64,000 bases of DNA from Pseudomonadota bacterium (GTDB lineage Bacteria > Pseudomonadota > Alphaproteobacteria > Micavibrionales > UBA1664), in contig RFNZ01000006.1 in NCBI GenBank assembly GCA_009926935.1, positions 1-64,000 on the forward strand, read 5' to 3'. Below are positions 25,673 to 34,999 of this stretch, one piece after another; the stretch's first letter is position 1; every line of letters begins with the position of its first letter. The notes under the pieces are model-generated. The model was given only the letters and a program-made list of their open reading frames with translations. It had not been told where the DNA came from and did not search any database. The translations under genes and the position numbers were made by a program.

Positions 25673-27503
25673 ATTGGCTTTTTGTTTCCTCGCGCATGGC
25701 CTCAAGCTCAACCCATCTCGCGAGCGCCTCCTCAAGGCTTTTCTTGGCGCGGTCCATATACCGGAGCGCCTGGGCAAAACCGTCTTTGTCTTTCATATAA
25801 AATTCATTGTCCTGCAGCTTGGCTGTGTATCCGGCAATTTCATCCTCAATCGCCTGGATTTTTGCGGGCAGGTTATCCAGTTCGTATTGCAGCTTGAAAG
25901 ACAGTTTTCTGGATGCCGATTTGGGGGCCTCGACTTTATCCGGCGAAGGCTTTCCCGCTTTGAGCTTACTGACACCGGAAGGCATTTTGCCCTGCTTCAT
26001 TTCAAGATAATCCGTGTATCCGCCGACACAGGCCTCGATTTTTGCATCACCTTCGAAGGCCAGTATTTTTGAAACCGTCTGATCGAGAAAATCACGGTCA
26101 TGGGAAACGACAATCAGCGTGCCGGTGTAGGCCGCGAGAATCTCCTCGAGCATATCGAGCGTCTCCATATCGAGATCATTTGTAGGTTCATCGAGAATCA
26201 AAAGATTGCCCGGATTTGCCAGCACTTTGGCCAGCATCAGCCTGTTTTTCTGCCCGCCTGAAAGCGACCCCACGGCCTGCGTGGCCTGCATCGGGTCAAA
26301 CAGAAAATCTTTCAGGTACCCGCACACATGGCGCGTACTGCCCATGACATCAATATAATCCCCGCCATTGGGCAAGAGGTTCCGCCACAAGGACCATTCA
26401 GGCTTCAAGTCTTTGCGTGCCTGATCGAAATAGGAAAGCTGTAAATCGCGCGCACGTTTGACCGTGCCCATATCGGGCTCGATATCGCCTACAAGCAGTT
26501 TTAAGAACGTGGTTTTGCCGGAGCCGTTGCGCCCCAAAACCCCAATACGGTCCCCGCGCATGATGCGCAGCGAAAAACCATCAAGAATTTTTTTATCCCC
26601 GAATGCCTTATGCACCCGCGTGAATTCAGAAATGATTTTGGCCCCGGGCTCGAGATCGACAGGCGAGATTTCAATTTTAGCCAGCATCCGTTTATAGGCG
26701 GATACATCGGCCTTAAGGCGTGAGCGCTCCGCACGCATGGTTTCAAGGCGCTTCTGGTTACGTTTGCGGCGGGCAGGCACGCCGCGGCTCGCCCATTCGA
26801 CTTCCATTTCAAGCCATTTCTGGCGGTTTTTGATCTCGCGGCCCTCCTGCTCGATCATCATGGTCTGCCAGTCTTCAAAATCCTTGAAGCCCTTAGGGCA
26901 CACACGCATGCGCCCGCGGTCCAGCCAGAAAACCTTGTCGGACATAGCCGATAGAAAAGCGCGGTCATGGCTCACGCACACAACAGCCCCTTTGAACCCG
27001 CGCAAATAATTTTCAAGCCACTCGATAATGTCCAGATCAAGGTGGTTGGTCGGTTCATCCAGCAATAGAATATCAGGGTTTTCGACCAAAGCGCGACCAA
27101 GCGCGGCACGCCTGAGCTGCCCGCCCGAGAGCGTTCCCATCGTAGCCTCAGGATCAAGATCAAGAGGGTGCAGAACAGCATCGATACGGTAATCGATCGC
27201 CTCCGTCTGTTCGCTGGCTTTTACGTGCTCTTTGACAAAGTCACGGATAGTCTGAGCGGGCTTGAGGACAATTTCCTGCTGGAGATATCCGATCGTTGTT
27301 CCCTCCAGCTGCCAGCGCGTGCCGTCATCCAACTGTCTTGCACCCGTAATAAGGTTCATAAGCGTGGTTTTGCCTGCACCGTTTTTACCGACCAGCGCGA
27401 TTTTATCGCCTTCCAGAATGGAAAATTCCATATCCTCGAAAAGCGGTTTCTTGCCAAAAGTGACAAGTGCCTCGCGGACATGAAGGAGAAGGGTTTCAGG
27501 CAT
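25671..27503 (-). CDS. ABC-F family ATPase, Uup-like
   Basis: A 610-residue soluble protein with two ABC ATPase domains and no membrane part. The first has Walker A GKNGAGKT (39-46) and signature LSGGQ; the second has GRNGSGKT and LSGGQKNRLMLAKVL. The linker between them is long and basic, as in ABC-F proteins that act on ribosomes. A C-terminal coiled coil from about 535 (YELDNLPAKIQAIEDEIAGY) is the Uup hallmark and can bind DNA in E. coli Uup. The ATG at 27503 has GAGGGG upstream. Roles in precise excision or ribosome rescue are inferred from the family. Confidence 0.9.
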   Translation of the reverse strand: MPETLLLHVREALVTFGKKPLFEDMEFSILEGDKIALVGKNGAGKTTLMNLITGARQLDDGTRWQLEGTTIGYLQQEIVLKPAQTIRDFVKEHVKASEQTEAIDYRIDAVLHPLDLDPEATMGTLSGGQLRRAALGRALVENPDILLLDEPTNHLDLDIIEWLENYLRGFKGAVVCVSHDRAFLSAMSDKVFWLDRGRMRVCPKGFKDFEDWQTMMIEQEGREIKNRQKWLEMEVEWASRGVPARRKRNQKRLETMRAERSRLKADVSAYKRMLAKIEISPVDLEPGAKIISEFTRVHKAFGDKKILDGFSLRIMRGDRIGVLGRNGSGKTTFLKLLVGDIEPDMGTVKRARDLQLSYFDQARKDLKPEWSLWRNLLPNGGDYIDVMGSTRHVCGYLKDFLFDPMQATQAVGSLSGGQKNRLMLAKVLANPGNLLILDEPTNDLDMETLDMLEEILAAYTGTLIVVSHDRDFLDQTVSKILAFEGDAKIEACVGGYTDYLEMKQGKMPSGVSKLKAGKPSPDKVEAPKSASRKLSFKLQYELDNLPAKIQAIEDEIAGYTAKLQDNEFYMKDKDGFAQALRYMDRAKKSLEEALARWVELEAMREETKSQ

Positions 27504-27589
27504 GGCGCCCCTCAATACCTGCAAGGCATTGGTTTGGCAAGTTTTGAAGCCCCTTTGCAGGGTGGGCGCGAAGCATTATCCTGAGCGGC

Positions 27590-29887
27590 ATGTCAGGCTT
27601 TTTCTCCTTTCTCTTCGGCGGTGCTGAAGCACGTGCTGAAAAGCGCAGGCTTGAGGCGTTTTTTTCGGCTCTGCCGCTGGAGTACTGCGGCTGGAGCCGT
27701 GCCGGCGCATTGCTCTTTTCAAGGGGATTTACAAAGCTTCTGGGTATTGACCGCTTGAATTCCATCCACGATATCGAAAACGCGCTTAAACCATCCGATG
27801 CCGCAGCCCTTGAGGGATGTTTTTTGGCTCTCACGCGCGAGGGTGAGGCTTTTTCGATCACGGTCCACACACAGGTGGAAGACCGCATTTTAAAACTCTC
27901 GGGCTCCCGCGGGCGCAACCTCGGTGGCGAGGACAGCTATGATATTCTCTGGCTTCAGGATATTACGCCTCTCGCCCTTGAAACCGTCGATCTCAAAGGG
28001 GACCTTAAGATTTTGCAGGATGACGCGGCGCGCCTCCAGCAAACGCTCGATGCCCTGCCCATGCCCGTCTGGATATCGGATTCATTATCCGACGTTGCGT
28101 GGGTCAACGCGGCTTACGCCCGTGCCCTTTCCAAAACAAAAGAGGAAGTGACGGATAAAAAACTCTGGCTACCGGTCACGCTGATCGGATCAAACGAGGA
28201 ATCTACCGGAAAACTGCGCGGCCTTATAGATAAGGCCAGAAAACAAAAGACTCAGCAAACGATCAGGGCCCGCCTTATCGTGGGTGGCCAGCGCCGCGTT
28301 GTGGAATTCGTGTGCCTTCCCGTCGAGGGTACGGATCTTGTTATCACCCAGACCTCCGATGTCACAATCGAAGAGGAAAGGACGGCCGAGCACAAACGTT
28401 ATGTGGCAGCACAAGGCAAACTGCTTGAACAGCTGCACACGGCTGTTGCCATTTTTGGAGCGGATCACCGCCTGGAATTTCACAACAGCGCCTTTTCGAG
28501 ACTCTGGAACATTGAAGATACCTATCTCAACGATCACCCCAAATTGGGCGACCTCATGGAAAAGCTGCGCGAACTGCGCCGCCTGCCGGAACAGGCCGAT
28601 TTTCGGACTTTCAAAAAAAGCTGGATCGATATGTTTACAGGTCTTCTCAACCCCCATGAAGACATGATGTACCTGCCAAACGGCACGGCCATACGTTGGC
28701 TTGCAGCGCCGCACCCCATGGGCGGCCTCATGATGACCTTTGAAGACGTCACAAGCCGCCTTGCTCTTGAAACATCTTACAACACACTGATGGCCGTCCA
28801 GCGCGAAACGCTTGAAAATCTGGCTGAAGGTGTTTCCGTCTTCGGTTCCGACGGCAAGCTCAAGTTTTGCAACCCGCGCTTTATGACCCTGTGGGATCTG
28901 AACCCTGAAGACCTTGAAGGCGAACCGCACGTAGCGGAAGTCATCGAAAAAACCCGCAAGTTTTTCAAGCTCGGCTGGCAAGATGTCGAGGAAGTGCTCA
29001 CGCAGATGGGCCTTGTCCGCCGCGAGCAAATGCAGCAACTGAACCGCGATGATGACACGGTACTGGAATGTATTTCTGTGCCCATGCCGGATGGTGGCGT
29101 GATGGTGACATACCGCGACATCACGGACAAAATGCGCGCCGAGATTGCGCTTCGAGAAAAAGCGCAGGCCTTGGAAGAAGCCGAAAAACTGAAAATGGAC
29201 TTTTTGGCCAACGTCTCATACCAGCTCCGCACGCCGCTCAATGCCATGACAGGTTTTGCCGAGATTTTGGGTAATCGTTACTTTGGTGATCTCAATCCCA
29301 AGCAGGATGAATATACAAAAGGCATTCTTGAAGCCGGCCAGCGCCTCATGATCCTGATCGATGATATCCTTGATCTCTCAACCATCGAGGCCGGTTATCT
29401 TGGCCTTAAACTTGAAACAGTCGATGTTGCAAAACTGCTGCGGGAGGTCCATGAACTGACTCGCGAATGGGCCGGTCGCGAAACCCTGCAAACCACGCTT
29501 GAGTGCCCGCCCGATATCGGTTTCATAAGGGCGGATGCGCGCCGTATCAAACAGATACTCATAAACCTTATCCGCAATGCCATCAGCTTCACACCCGGAG
29601 GCGGCACCATCAACATCAAGGCAGAAGGCACGGGAAATGATGTCAAAATAACCGTAAGCGATACGGGTATCGGCATCCACCCAGATGATATCGAAAAACT
29701 TTTTACGCCTTTCAAACGCTCGGCCACCACAACCGCTCTCGGCAAGGCCGCGGGCCCGGGGCTCGGTCTTTCGCTTGTTCGCAACATCGCTCATTTGCAT
29801 GGCGGTGATGCCGAACTTGCCAGCACCATGGGTGCAGGTACAACGGTCACAGTCACTCTTCCGCGTACAGGACCGAAAGAACTCTAG
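27590..29887 (+). CDS. divL: DivL-type tyrosine-box sensor kinase homologue
   Basis: A 765-residue cytoplasmic protein with at least three PAS-like modules (about 150-260, 275-390, 400-515), a dimerisation helix pair and an HATPase domain (DTGIGIHPDD, GPGLGLSLV). The phosphorylation box reads FLANVSYQLRTPLNAM: Tyr544 replaces the histidine and Gln follows instead of Glu. This is the hallmark of DivL, a polar cell-cycle protein of alphaproteobacteria that controls the CckA-ChpT-CtrA relay (Caulobacter DivL is 769 residues with Tyr550). Its place beside tsaE, murU, addB, addA and trxA also fits the usual DivL context as I recall it. The first 25 residues are hydrophobic/amphipathic and may help membrane or pole targeting. 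Confidence 0.8.
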   Translation: MSGFFSFLFGGAEARAEKRRLEAFFSALPLEYCGWSRAGALLFSRGFTKLLGIDRLNSIHDIENALKPSDAAALEGCFLALTREGEAFSITVHTQVEDRILKLSGSRGRNLGGEDSYDILWLQDITPLALETVDLKGDLKILQDDAARLQQTLDALPMPVWISDSLSDVAWVNAAYARALSKTKEEVTDKKLWLPVTLIGSNEESTGKLRGLIDKARKQKTQQTIRARLIVGGQRRVVEFVCLPVEGTDLVITQTSDVTIEEERTAEHKRYVAAQGKLLEQLHTAVAIFGADHRLEFHNSAFSRLWNIEDTYLNDHPKLGDLMEKLRELRRLPEQADFRTFKKSWIDMFTGLLNPHEDMMYLPNGTAIRWLAAPHPMGGLMMTFEDVTSRLALETSYNTLMAVQRETLENLAEGVSVFGSDGKLKFCNPRFMTLWDLNPEDLEGEPHVAEVIEKTRKFFKLGWQDVEEVLTQMGLVRREQMQQLNRDDDTVLECISVPMPDGGVMVTYRDITDKMRAEIALREKAQALEEAEKLKMDFLANVSYQLRTPLNAMTGFAEILGNRYFGDLNPKQDEYTKGILEAGQRLMILIDDILDLSTIEAGYLGLKLETVDVAKLLREVHELTREWAGRETLQTTLECPPDIGFIRADARRIKQILINLIRNAISFTPGGGTINIKAEGTGNDVKITVSDTGIGIHPDDIEKLFTPFKRSATTTALGKAAGPGLGLSLVRNIAHLHGGDAELASTMGAGTTVTVTLPRTGPKEL

Positions 29888-29888
29888 T

Positions 29889-30911
29889 TTACGCGGCAAT
29901 CGTCTTGATGTTGATCCCTGCCTGCCCGGGCACGCCTTTGGAGGTCGAGTATTCCATGTGCAAGGCACGATCCGGATAAATAAACCGGTACGCCGCATGC
30001 GCCGCCTTCGCGGCTTCAGCAAACCCGACGGATATCAATTTGAGCTTCTGGTCATAGGTTGCAATGTCACCCACGGCATAAACGCCTGTAAGGCTGGTCT
30101 CGGCCGTAGCCGGATCAATCACGATGGATGTGCCAGAAAGCGTAAGCCCCCAATCCGCAATAGGCCCAAGCTTGGCTGCCAAACCATAAAAAGCCAGAAG
30201 GACATCGGCCCCAAGTATCTTGGTCTCTCCTTCAAGCGTTGCGATTTCAACGCCCGTCAGCACCCCGTTATGGCCTTGCAGACCTTTTAGCTGGTAGGGA
30301 ATCTCAAGTGCGATGTTGCGATCGGCCTTAAGCCTCGCCACGCTTTCCGGGGCAGCTCTAAACTGGTCGCGCCTGTGAACGACCGATACCCTTGCGATCT
30401 CCGATAAAGACAGTGCCCAGTCAACCGCACTGTCGCCGCCACCTGCAATCACGACACGCTTGCCTGCAAAATCCTCGCGCCGGCGCACCATATAAAAAAG
30501 GCTTTTGCCTTCATAAGACTCAATACCTGCAAGTGGCGGACGATTAGGCCCAAAAGCCCCCGCACCACCGGCGATTATGACGGCACCGCATTCAATAGCC
30601 ACACCCGCAGCGTTGCTGACCATAAAACGCCTGTCCGACTTAGCCACCTCAATGACAGGGGAACCCAGATGATAGACGGGAGAAAACGGCTTCACCTGTG
30701 CTTCAAGATTGGCGATAAGGTCGCCTGCCGATATTTTTGGCAGCGCCGGGATATCATAGACGGGTTTTTCAGGGTAAAGCGCGGTGCATTGCCCCCCTAT
30801 ATCCGGCAAGGCATCAAACACATGGGTTGAAAGCCCGAGCATGCCACACTGAAACGCGGCAAAAAGTCCGGCAGGCCCGGCCCCTATGATGGCGACATCT
30901 GTTTGCATCAT
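29889..30911 (-). CDS. Ferredoxin-NADP reductase, type 2 (YumC-like)
   Basis: A 340-residue FAD flavoprotein of the thioredoxin-reductase-like group that moves electrons between NADPH and ferredoxin or flavodoxin. It has the FAD motif IIGAGPAGLFAAF, the NADPH motif VIAGGGDSAVDWAL and the second FAD motif GVYAVGDIATYDQKLKLIS. It lacks the CxxC pair of true thioredoxin reductases. Tandem ATGs at 30911/30908 follow AAGGGGG. It interrupts the divL-tsaE gene order common in relatives and faces tsaE divergently, with 25 bases between start codons. Confidence 0.9.
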   Translation of the reverse strand: MMQTDVAIIGAGPAGLFAAFQCGMLGLSTHVFDALPDIGGQCTALYPEKPVYDIPALPKISAGDLIANLEAQVKPFSPVYHLGSPVIEVAKSDRRFMVSNAAGVAIECGAVIIAGGAGAFGPNRPPLAGIESYEGKSLFYMVRRREDFAGKRVVIAGGGDSAVDWALSLSEIARVSVVHRRDQFRAAPESVARLKADRNIALEIPYQLKGLQGHNGVLTGVEIATLEGETKILGADVLLAFYGLAAKLGPIADWGLTLSGTSIVIDPATAETSLTGVYAVGDIATYDQKLKLISVGFAEAAKAAHAAYRFIYPDRALHMEYSTSKGVPGQAGINIKTIAA

Positions 30912-30936
30912 GGCCCCCTTGTGATACCCATGTTCC

Positions 30937-31368
30937 ATGGCATTTAACAAGGTTTTTCACGTCAAAAATGAGGCAGAGCTGGCCAAAGTGGCAGCAGATA
31001 TTGCCCCGTGTCTCGCCCGCGGCACGGTTTTGGTGCTGGAAGGTGATCTGGGCGCCGGTAAAACCGCTTTTGCCCGTGCCCTTATTCGCCATATATCCGG
31101 CGATACGGAACGCGAGGTTCCCAGCCCCACTTTTACCCTTGTCCAGACCTACGATATTCCGGACGGTGAAATATGGCATTTCGACCTTTATCGCCTGAAG
31201 CACCCGGAAGAAGTCTATGAGCTGGGGTGGGAGGACGCACTGGCTTCAGGCACGATTCTCATGATCGAGTGGGCAGAGCGCATAAGCCCGCTCTTGCCGC
31301 GTTTTTGCGTACGCGTGGTCATAAAACCGGAGGCTGATGGCACACGAACCATCACGGTCAAGGCATGA
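30937..31368 (+). CDS. tsaE: tRNA t6A synthesis ATPase TsaE
   Basis: Partners TsaB and TsaD to make N6-threonylcarbamoyl-adenosine at position 37 of tRNAs reading ANN codons. The 143-residue P-loop protein has GDLGAGKT (36-43), the family's SPTFTLVQTY and HFDLYRL, and IEWAERI near the end. Its stop overlaps the next gene's ATG (ATGA), so it is translated together with murU. Confidence 0.94.
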   Translation: MAFNKVFHVKNEAELAKVAADIAPCLARGTVLVLEGDLGAGKTAFARALIRHISGDTEREVPSPTFTLVQTYDIPDGEIWHFDLYRLKHPEEVYELGWEDALASGTILMIEWAERISPLLPRFCVRVVIKPEADGTRTITVKA

Positions 31369-32063
31369 GCAAGATAACACAGTGCATTATTCTGGCAGCC
31401 GGTCTCGGCCAGCGTATGAAACCGCTGACAGACACGCTGCCAAAACCCCTTGTAGTCGTAAAAAACAAACCCATCATTGATTACGCGATCGATATGGCCT
31501 TAAGCCACGGTATAAATAAAATCGTCGTCAATACGCATTACCTCTCAGATAAGCTTGAAACCTATCTGAAACCGAAAGGTATGATCATCAGCCATGAACC
31601 CTTACTACTTGATACGGGCGGCGGCATCAAAAATGCACTTCGGTATCTGGATACCGAAAAACCGGTCTTCGTACTTTCCGGCGATTCTATTCTGGTTGAT
31701 GCCCCTCATGAAAAATCACTTCCCGCCCTCGAGAACGCCTGGGATGCGGACACGATGGATCTTCTCCTGAGCCTTCAGCCGCTCGAAACCATGACCCTCA
31801 CACCCGCTGTTGGCGACTACAAGCTTGTAAACGGGCAACCCATACGTACGCCCGATCACTCGGGCAAATATATGTGGAACAGCGCGCGTATCCTGCACCC
31901 GCGCCTGTTCAAAAACACGCCGGACGAACCTTTTTCATTTTTATCCCTGATGGATCAGGCACAAAAAAACGGCAGGCTGGCAGCCCACATCCATAAAGGG
32001 GACTGGCACCATTTAACGACACCGCAGGATGTCATGGCCGTAAATGCAGGGTGGAATACATGA
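31365..32063 (+). CDS. murU: Sugar-1-phosphate nucleotidyltransferase, MurU-like
   Basis: A 232-residue Rossmann-like nucleotidyltransferase. The N-terminal ILAAGLGQRMKPLTDTLPKPL is the nucleotide-binding signature, with LLDTGGGIKNAL and LSGDSI following. In relatives the pair AmgK-MurU recycles N-acetylmuramic acid to UDP-MurNAc, bypassing the fosfomycin-sensitive route, and sits between tsaE and addB. Here the position fits MurU but no amgK lies beside it, so the substrate is inferred from context and might differ. Confidence 0.8.
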   Translation: MSKITQCIILAAGLGQRMKPLTDTLPKPLVVVKNKPIIDYAIDMALSHGINKIVVNTHYLSDKLETYLKPKGMIISHEPLLLDTGGGIKNALRYLDTEKPVFVLSGDSILVDAPHEKSLPALENAWDADTMDLLLSLQPLETMTLTPAVGDYKLVNGQPIRTPDHSGKYMWNSARILHPRLFKNTPDEPFSFLSLMDQAQKNGRLAAHIHKGDWHHLTTPQDVMAVNAGWNT

Positions 32064-34999
32064 ATGTATTTTCAATTCCGCCCACGGTTTCCTTTGTGGA
32101 TGCGCTGGCCAAGGGCATACTGAGGCGCCACGGGGCTGGCCCTATGGACCTTGCGGCAGTTACAGTCCTGTTGCCCAATCGCCGTGCATGCCGCGCCTTG
32201 CAGGAAGCATTTTTAAGACAAACAGATGGCAAGCCCTTATTGCTGCCGACAATCCGCCCGATTGGCGATGTCGATGAGGAAGGCGTCTATTTCAACGAAG
32301 TGGAAGGAGGCGCAGGACTACCACAGCCTGTACCACCCATTAGGCGCCTGCTGGTATTAAGCCGCTACCTCAAGGCCGCATACGGTACGCAGTATACGAC
32401 AGCGCAAAGCCTTTCCATGGCTTCCGAACTTTCGCGCTTCCTTGATAGCGTGCAAACGGAAGGCGTCTCTCTTGACGCGCTCGATACCCTCGTACCCGAG
32501 CAATACGCCGAGCACTGGCAAAAAAGCCTCGTTTTTTTAAAAAACGTATTACGTGTTTTTTGGCCGCAGCATCTCTTAGACGAAGGACTGATGGATGCCG
32601 GTGACAGACGTCGTCTCTTGATCGAGGCCTATACCGATATGCTGCAAAAGGGCGGTGTTTCGGGGCCCGTGATCGCGGCAGGCTCCACAGGCTCAATACC
32701 CGCGACAGCAGAGCTGCTGAAAACCGTTGCCTCAATGCCAGAGGGAAGTGTGGTTTTGCCGGGGCTTGATACATATCTTGAAGAGGAACACTGGACAGAC
32801 GCCCTTGAAGAGGGGCATCCGCAAGCCGGCCTTGCAAGGCTGTTGCTGCATATGGATGTTACGCGCGCGCAGGTCATGCCTTGGCTGGACGACGTACCCA
32901 AATCACCCCGTGAAATTTTTATCAGCCAATTGATGCGCCCGGCAGCCGCAATTGCAAGCTGGACTACGGAACCACTGCCTCAAAAAGCGCTCGATGGGTT
33001 GTCATTGATCGAAGCCGAGACACTGGATGCGGAGGCCGCCGCCATCGCCCTCATCATGCGCGAGCACGTGGAAGACACAAAAGTAACCGGACCCTGCGTT
33101 CTTGTAACACCGGACCGCATTTTAGCAGGGCGTGTATCATTTTTGTTAAAACGCTGGGGCATAACGCTCGACGACTCCGGTGGTACGCCGTTGCCACAGA
33201 CACCTGTTGGCCACTGGCTCTTGCTGCTATGCGATGTTGTAGCTGGTGGGCTTGAGCCCATATCGCTTCTTGCCCTTTTAAAACACGACTTTGCAGCCGG
33301 CAGTGCCTTATGGCCGGAGGTTGCGGGGCCATTCAAAGATTTTGTCCTCAAACTAGACCGCGAGGTACTACGAGGCCCACGCCTTGAGGAAGGTTTTCAA
33401 CCGCTCATCAACGCCGCAAAAAAATACCCTGATGTGGTCTCTGGCCTCGAGGTGCTTGCGCGCTCTTTTGAAGCAGCTGAAAAAGGTTTTGTCGACCCGC
33501 ATCAATCCTTGAGGGGGTTTATCGAGCTTGCCGAAAATCTCGCGAGCACACCAGCAATACACGGCGGCAACCGCCTCTGGTCAGGTGAAGATGGGGAGGC
33601 CATGGCCGGGCTTCTATCCTCCCTTCTGGAACAGACGGATGTGATAGACGCCCAAAGTTGGACGGACTGGAGAGCCATACTGGAAACCGCAATGGCTAGC
33701 ATCAGCGTACGCCCTCGTTACGGCACGCACCCGTATTTGTCTGTTTTGGGGCCGATTGAGGCGAGGCTTTATCAGGCAGAGAAAATGATTCTAGGTTCCT
33801 TGAATGAAAACACCTGGCCGCGCCTGCCGGAAGTCGATGGATGGCTATCCCGCGGTATGCGCAAAAAACTTGAGCTGCCCTCCCCCGAGCGCGCGATCAC
33901 ACTCTCAGCTCACGATTTTGCACAAAGCCTTGGCTCAAAAACGGTTTTCATCACACGCAGTAAAAATCGTGACGGCGCGCCCACTACACCCTCTCGCTGG
34001 ATACAGCGTATGGACACGCTTCTGGCGGCACAGCCAGAAAAACCGGATATACGTCAAAATGGCAATTACTGGCTTTCTCTTGCCCAGCAACTTGATAAAC
34101 CTGACACTGTCCAGGCAACGCTCCGTCCTGCGCCAAACCCGCCCTTATCATCAAGACCCCGCAAACTCTCCGTCACTGAAATTGCAAAGTGGCGGCGTGA
34201 TCCGTATTTCATCTTTGCAAAACACGTCCTGAAACTGCGCCCGCTTGACCCGATCGCGGGCGAGCCGGATGGGGCGCAACGCGGCACCATGCTGCACGAT
34301 ATCCTCAAGGAATTTGGAAAAACTTTTCCGGCGGCCTTGCCGGAGAACCCTCTTGAAAGCCTGAGATCGATTGGCGAAAAATACTTCAAGGATGGCCATA
34401 GACACCCGGATATCGTGGGGCACTGGCGCCCGCGCTTTGAGCGGATGATCAAGGCACTCATAACATACGAGGCCCTGTGGCGCGAAAGTACAACTGAGCT
34501 TTACGCCGAAATCGATGGCCGTCTTGAAATACCTCTTACGAGCGACAAGTTTGTATTGGAAGGCCGCGCCGACCGCATTGAAAACAGGCGCAGCGGCTGG
34601 GCAATTATTGATTACAAATCAGGCGCGGCACCTTCAAAGTCCGATGTAAAAAAAGGCGATGAGCCGCAACTGGCTTTACTCGCTGCGATGCTGGCGCGCG
34701 GCGCCTTCAGCAAAATCGGCCAACCTTCCCAAAAAATTGAGAGCCTCGCCTATTGGGAAATTAGCGGCAACAGCGACACTTTAAAGGTAACCGACATAGA
34801 CGACGTTGAAGCGCTTTTACAGGATGCCTATGAAGGCATCACAAAAATGGCCTCGACCTATCTTGAAGTCGAAACGCCATACACCTGCTGGCCAGACCCC
34901 GCGATGAAACTCCGTGATGGCTATGAGTACGCACATCTTGCCCGTATTGCCGAGTGGTCAAATGCCGATGCCGAATCAGACTGGGAGGATGCGGCATGA
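32060..34999 (+). CDS. addB: AddB subunit of the AddAB helicase-nuclease
   Basis: With AddA it processes double-strand breaks for RecA loading. The 979-residue protein starts at the ATG that overlaps the murU stop, with AGGGTGG six bases upstream. The N-terminal part is an inactivated helicase-like domain (VTVLLPNRRACRALQEAF). The C-terminal PD-(D/E)XK nuclease is intact: RGTMLHDILKEF, then GRADRIENR and IIDYKSGAAPS. No four-Cys iron-sulfur cluster is visible around the nuclease, in keeping with the alphaproteobacterial form rather than the Bacillus form. Confidence 0.92.
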   Translation: MNVFSIPPTVSFVDALAKGILRRHGAGPMDLAAVTVLLPNRRACRALQEAFLRQTDGKPLLLPTIRPIGDVDEEGVYFNEVEGGAGLPQPVPPIRRLLVLSRYLKAAYGTQYTTAQSLSMASELSRFLDSVQTEGVSLDALDTLVPEQYAEHWQKSLVFLKNVLRVFWPQHLLDEGLMDAGDRRRLLIEAYTDMLQKGGVSGPVIAAGSTGSIPATAELLKTVASMPEGSVVLPGLDTYLEEEHWTDALEEGHPQAGLARLLLHMDVTRAQVMPWLDDVPKSPREIFISQLMRPAAAIASWTTEPLPQKALDGLSLIEAETLDAEAAAIALIMREHVEDTKVTGPCVLVTPDRILAGRVSFLLKRWGITLDDSGGTPLPQTPVGHWLLLLCDVVAGGLEPISLLALLKHDFAAGSALWPEVAGPFKDFVLKLDREVLRGPRLEEGFQPLINAAKKYPDVVSGLEVLARSFEAAEKGFVDPHQSLRGFIELAENLASTPAIHGGNRLWSGEDGEAMAGLLSSLLEQTDVIDAQSWTDWRAILETAMASISVRPRYGTHPYLSVLGPIEARLYQAEKMILGSLNENTWPRLPEVDGWLSRGMRKKLELPSPERAITLSAHDFAQSLGSKTVFITRSKNRDGAPTTPSRWIQRMDTLLAAQPEKPDIRQNGNYWLSLAQQLDKPDTVQATLRPAPNPPLSSRPRKLSVTEIAKWRRDPYFIFAKHVLKLRPLDPIAGEPDGAQRGTMLHDILKEFGKTFPAALPENPLESLRSIGEKYFKDGHRHPDIVGHWRPRFERMIKALITYEALWRESTTELYAEIDGRLEIPLTSDKFVLEGRADRIENRRSGWAIIDYKSGAAPSKSDVKKGDEPQLALLAAMLARGAFSKIGQPSQKIESLAYWEISGNSDTLKVTDIDDVEALLQDAYEGITKMASTYLEVETPYTCWPDPAMKLRDGYEYAHLARIAEWSNADAESDWEDAA

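Noticed and set aside
28190-29038. 282-residue minus-strand ORF
   Set aside because: Antisense to divL; no promoter or ribosome binding site and no domain.
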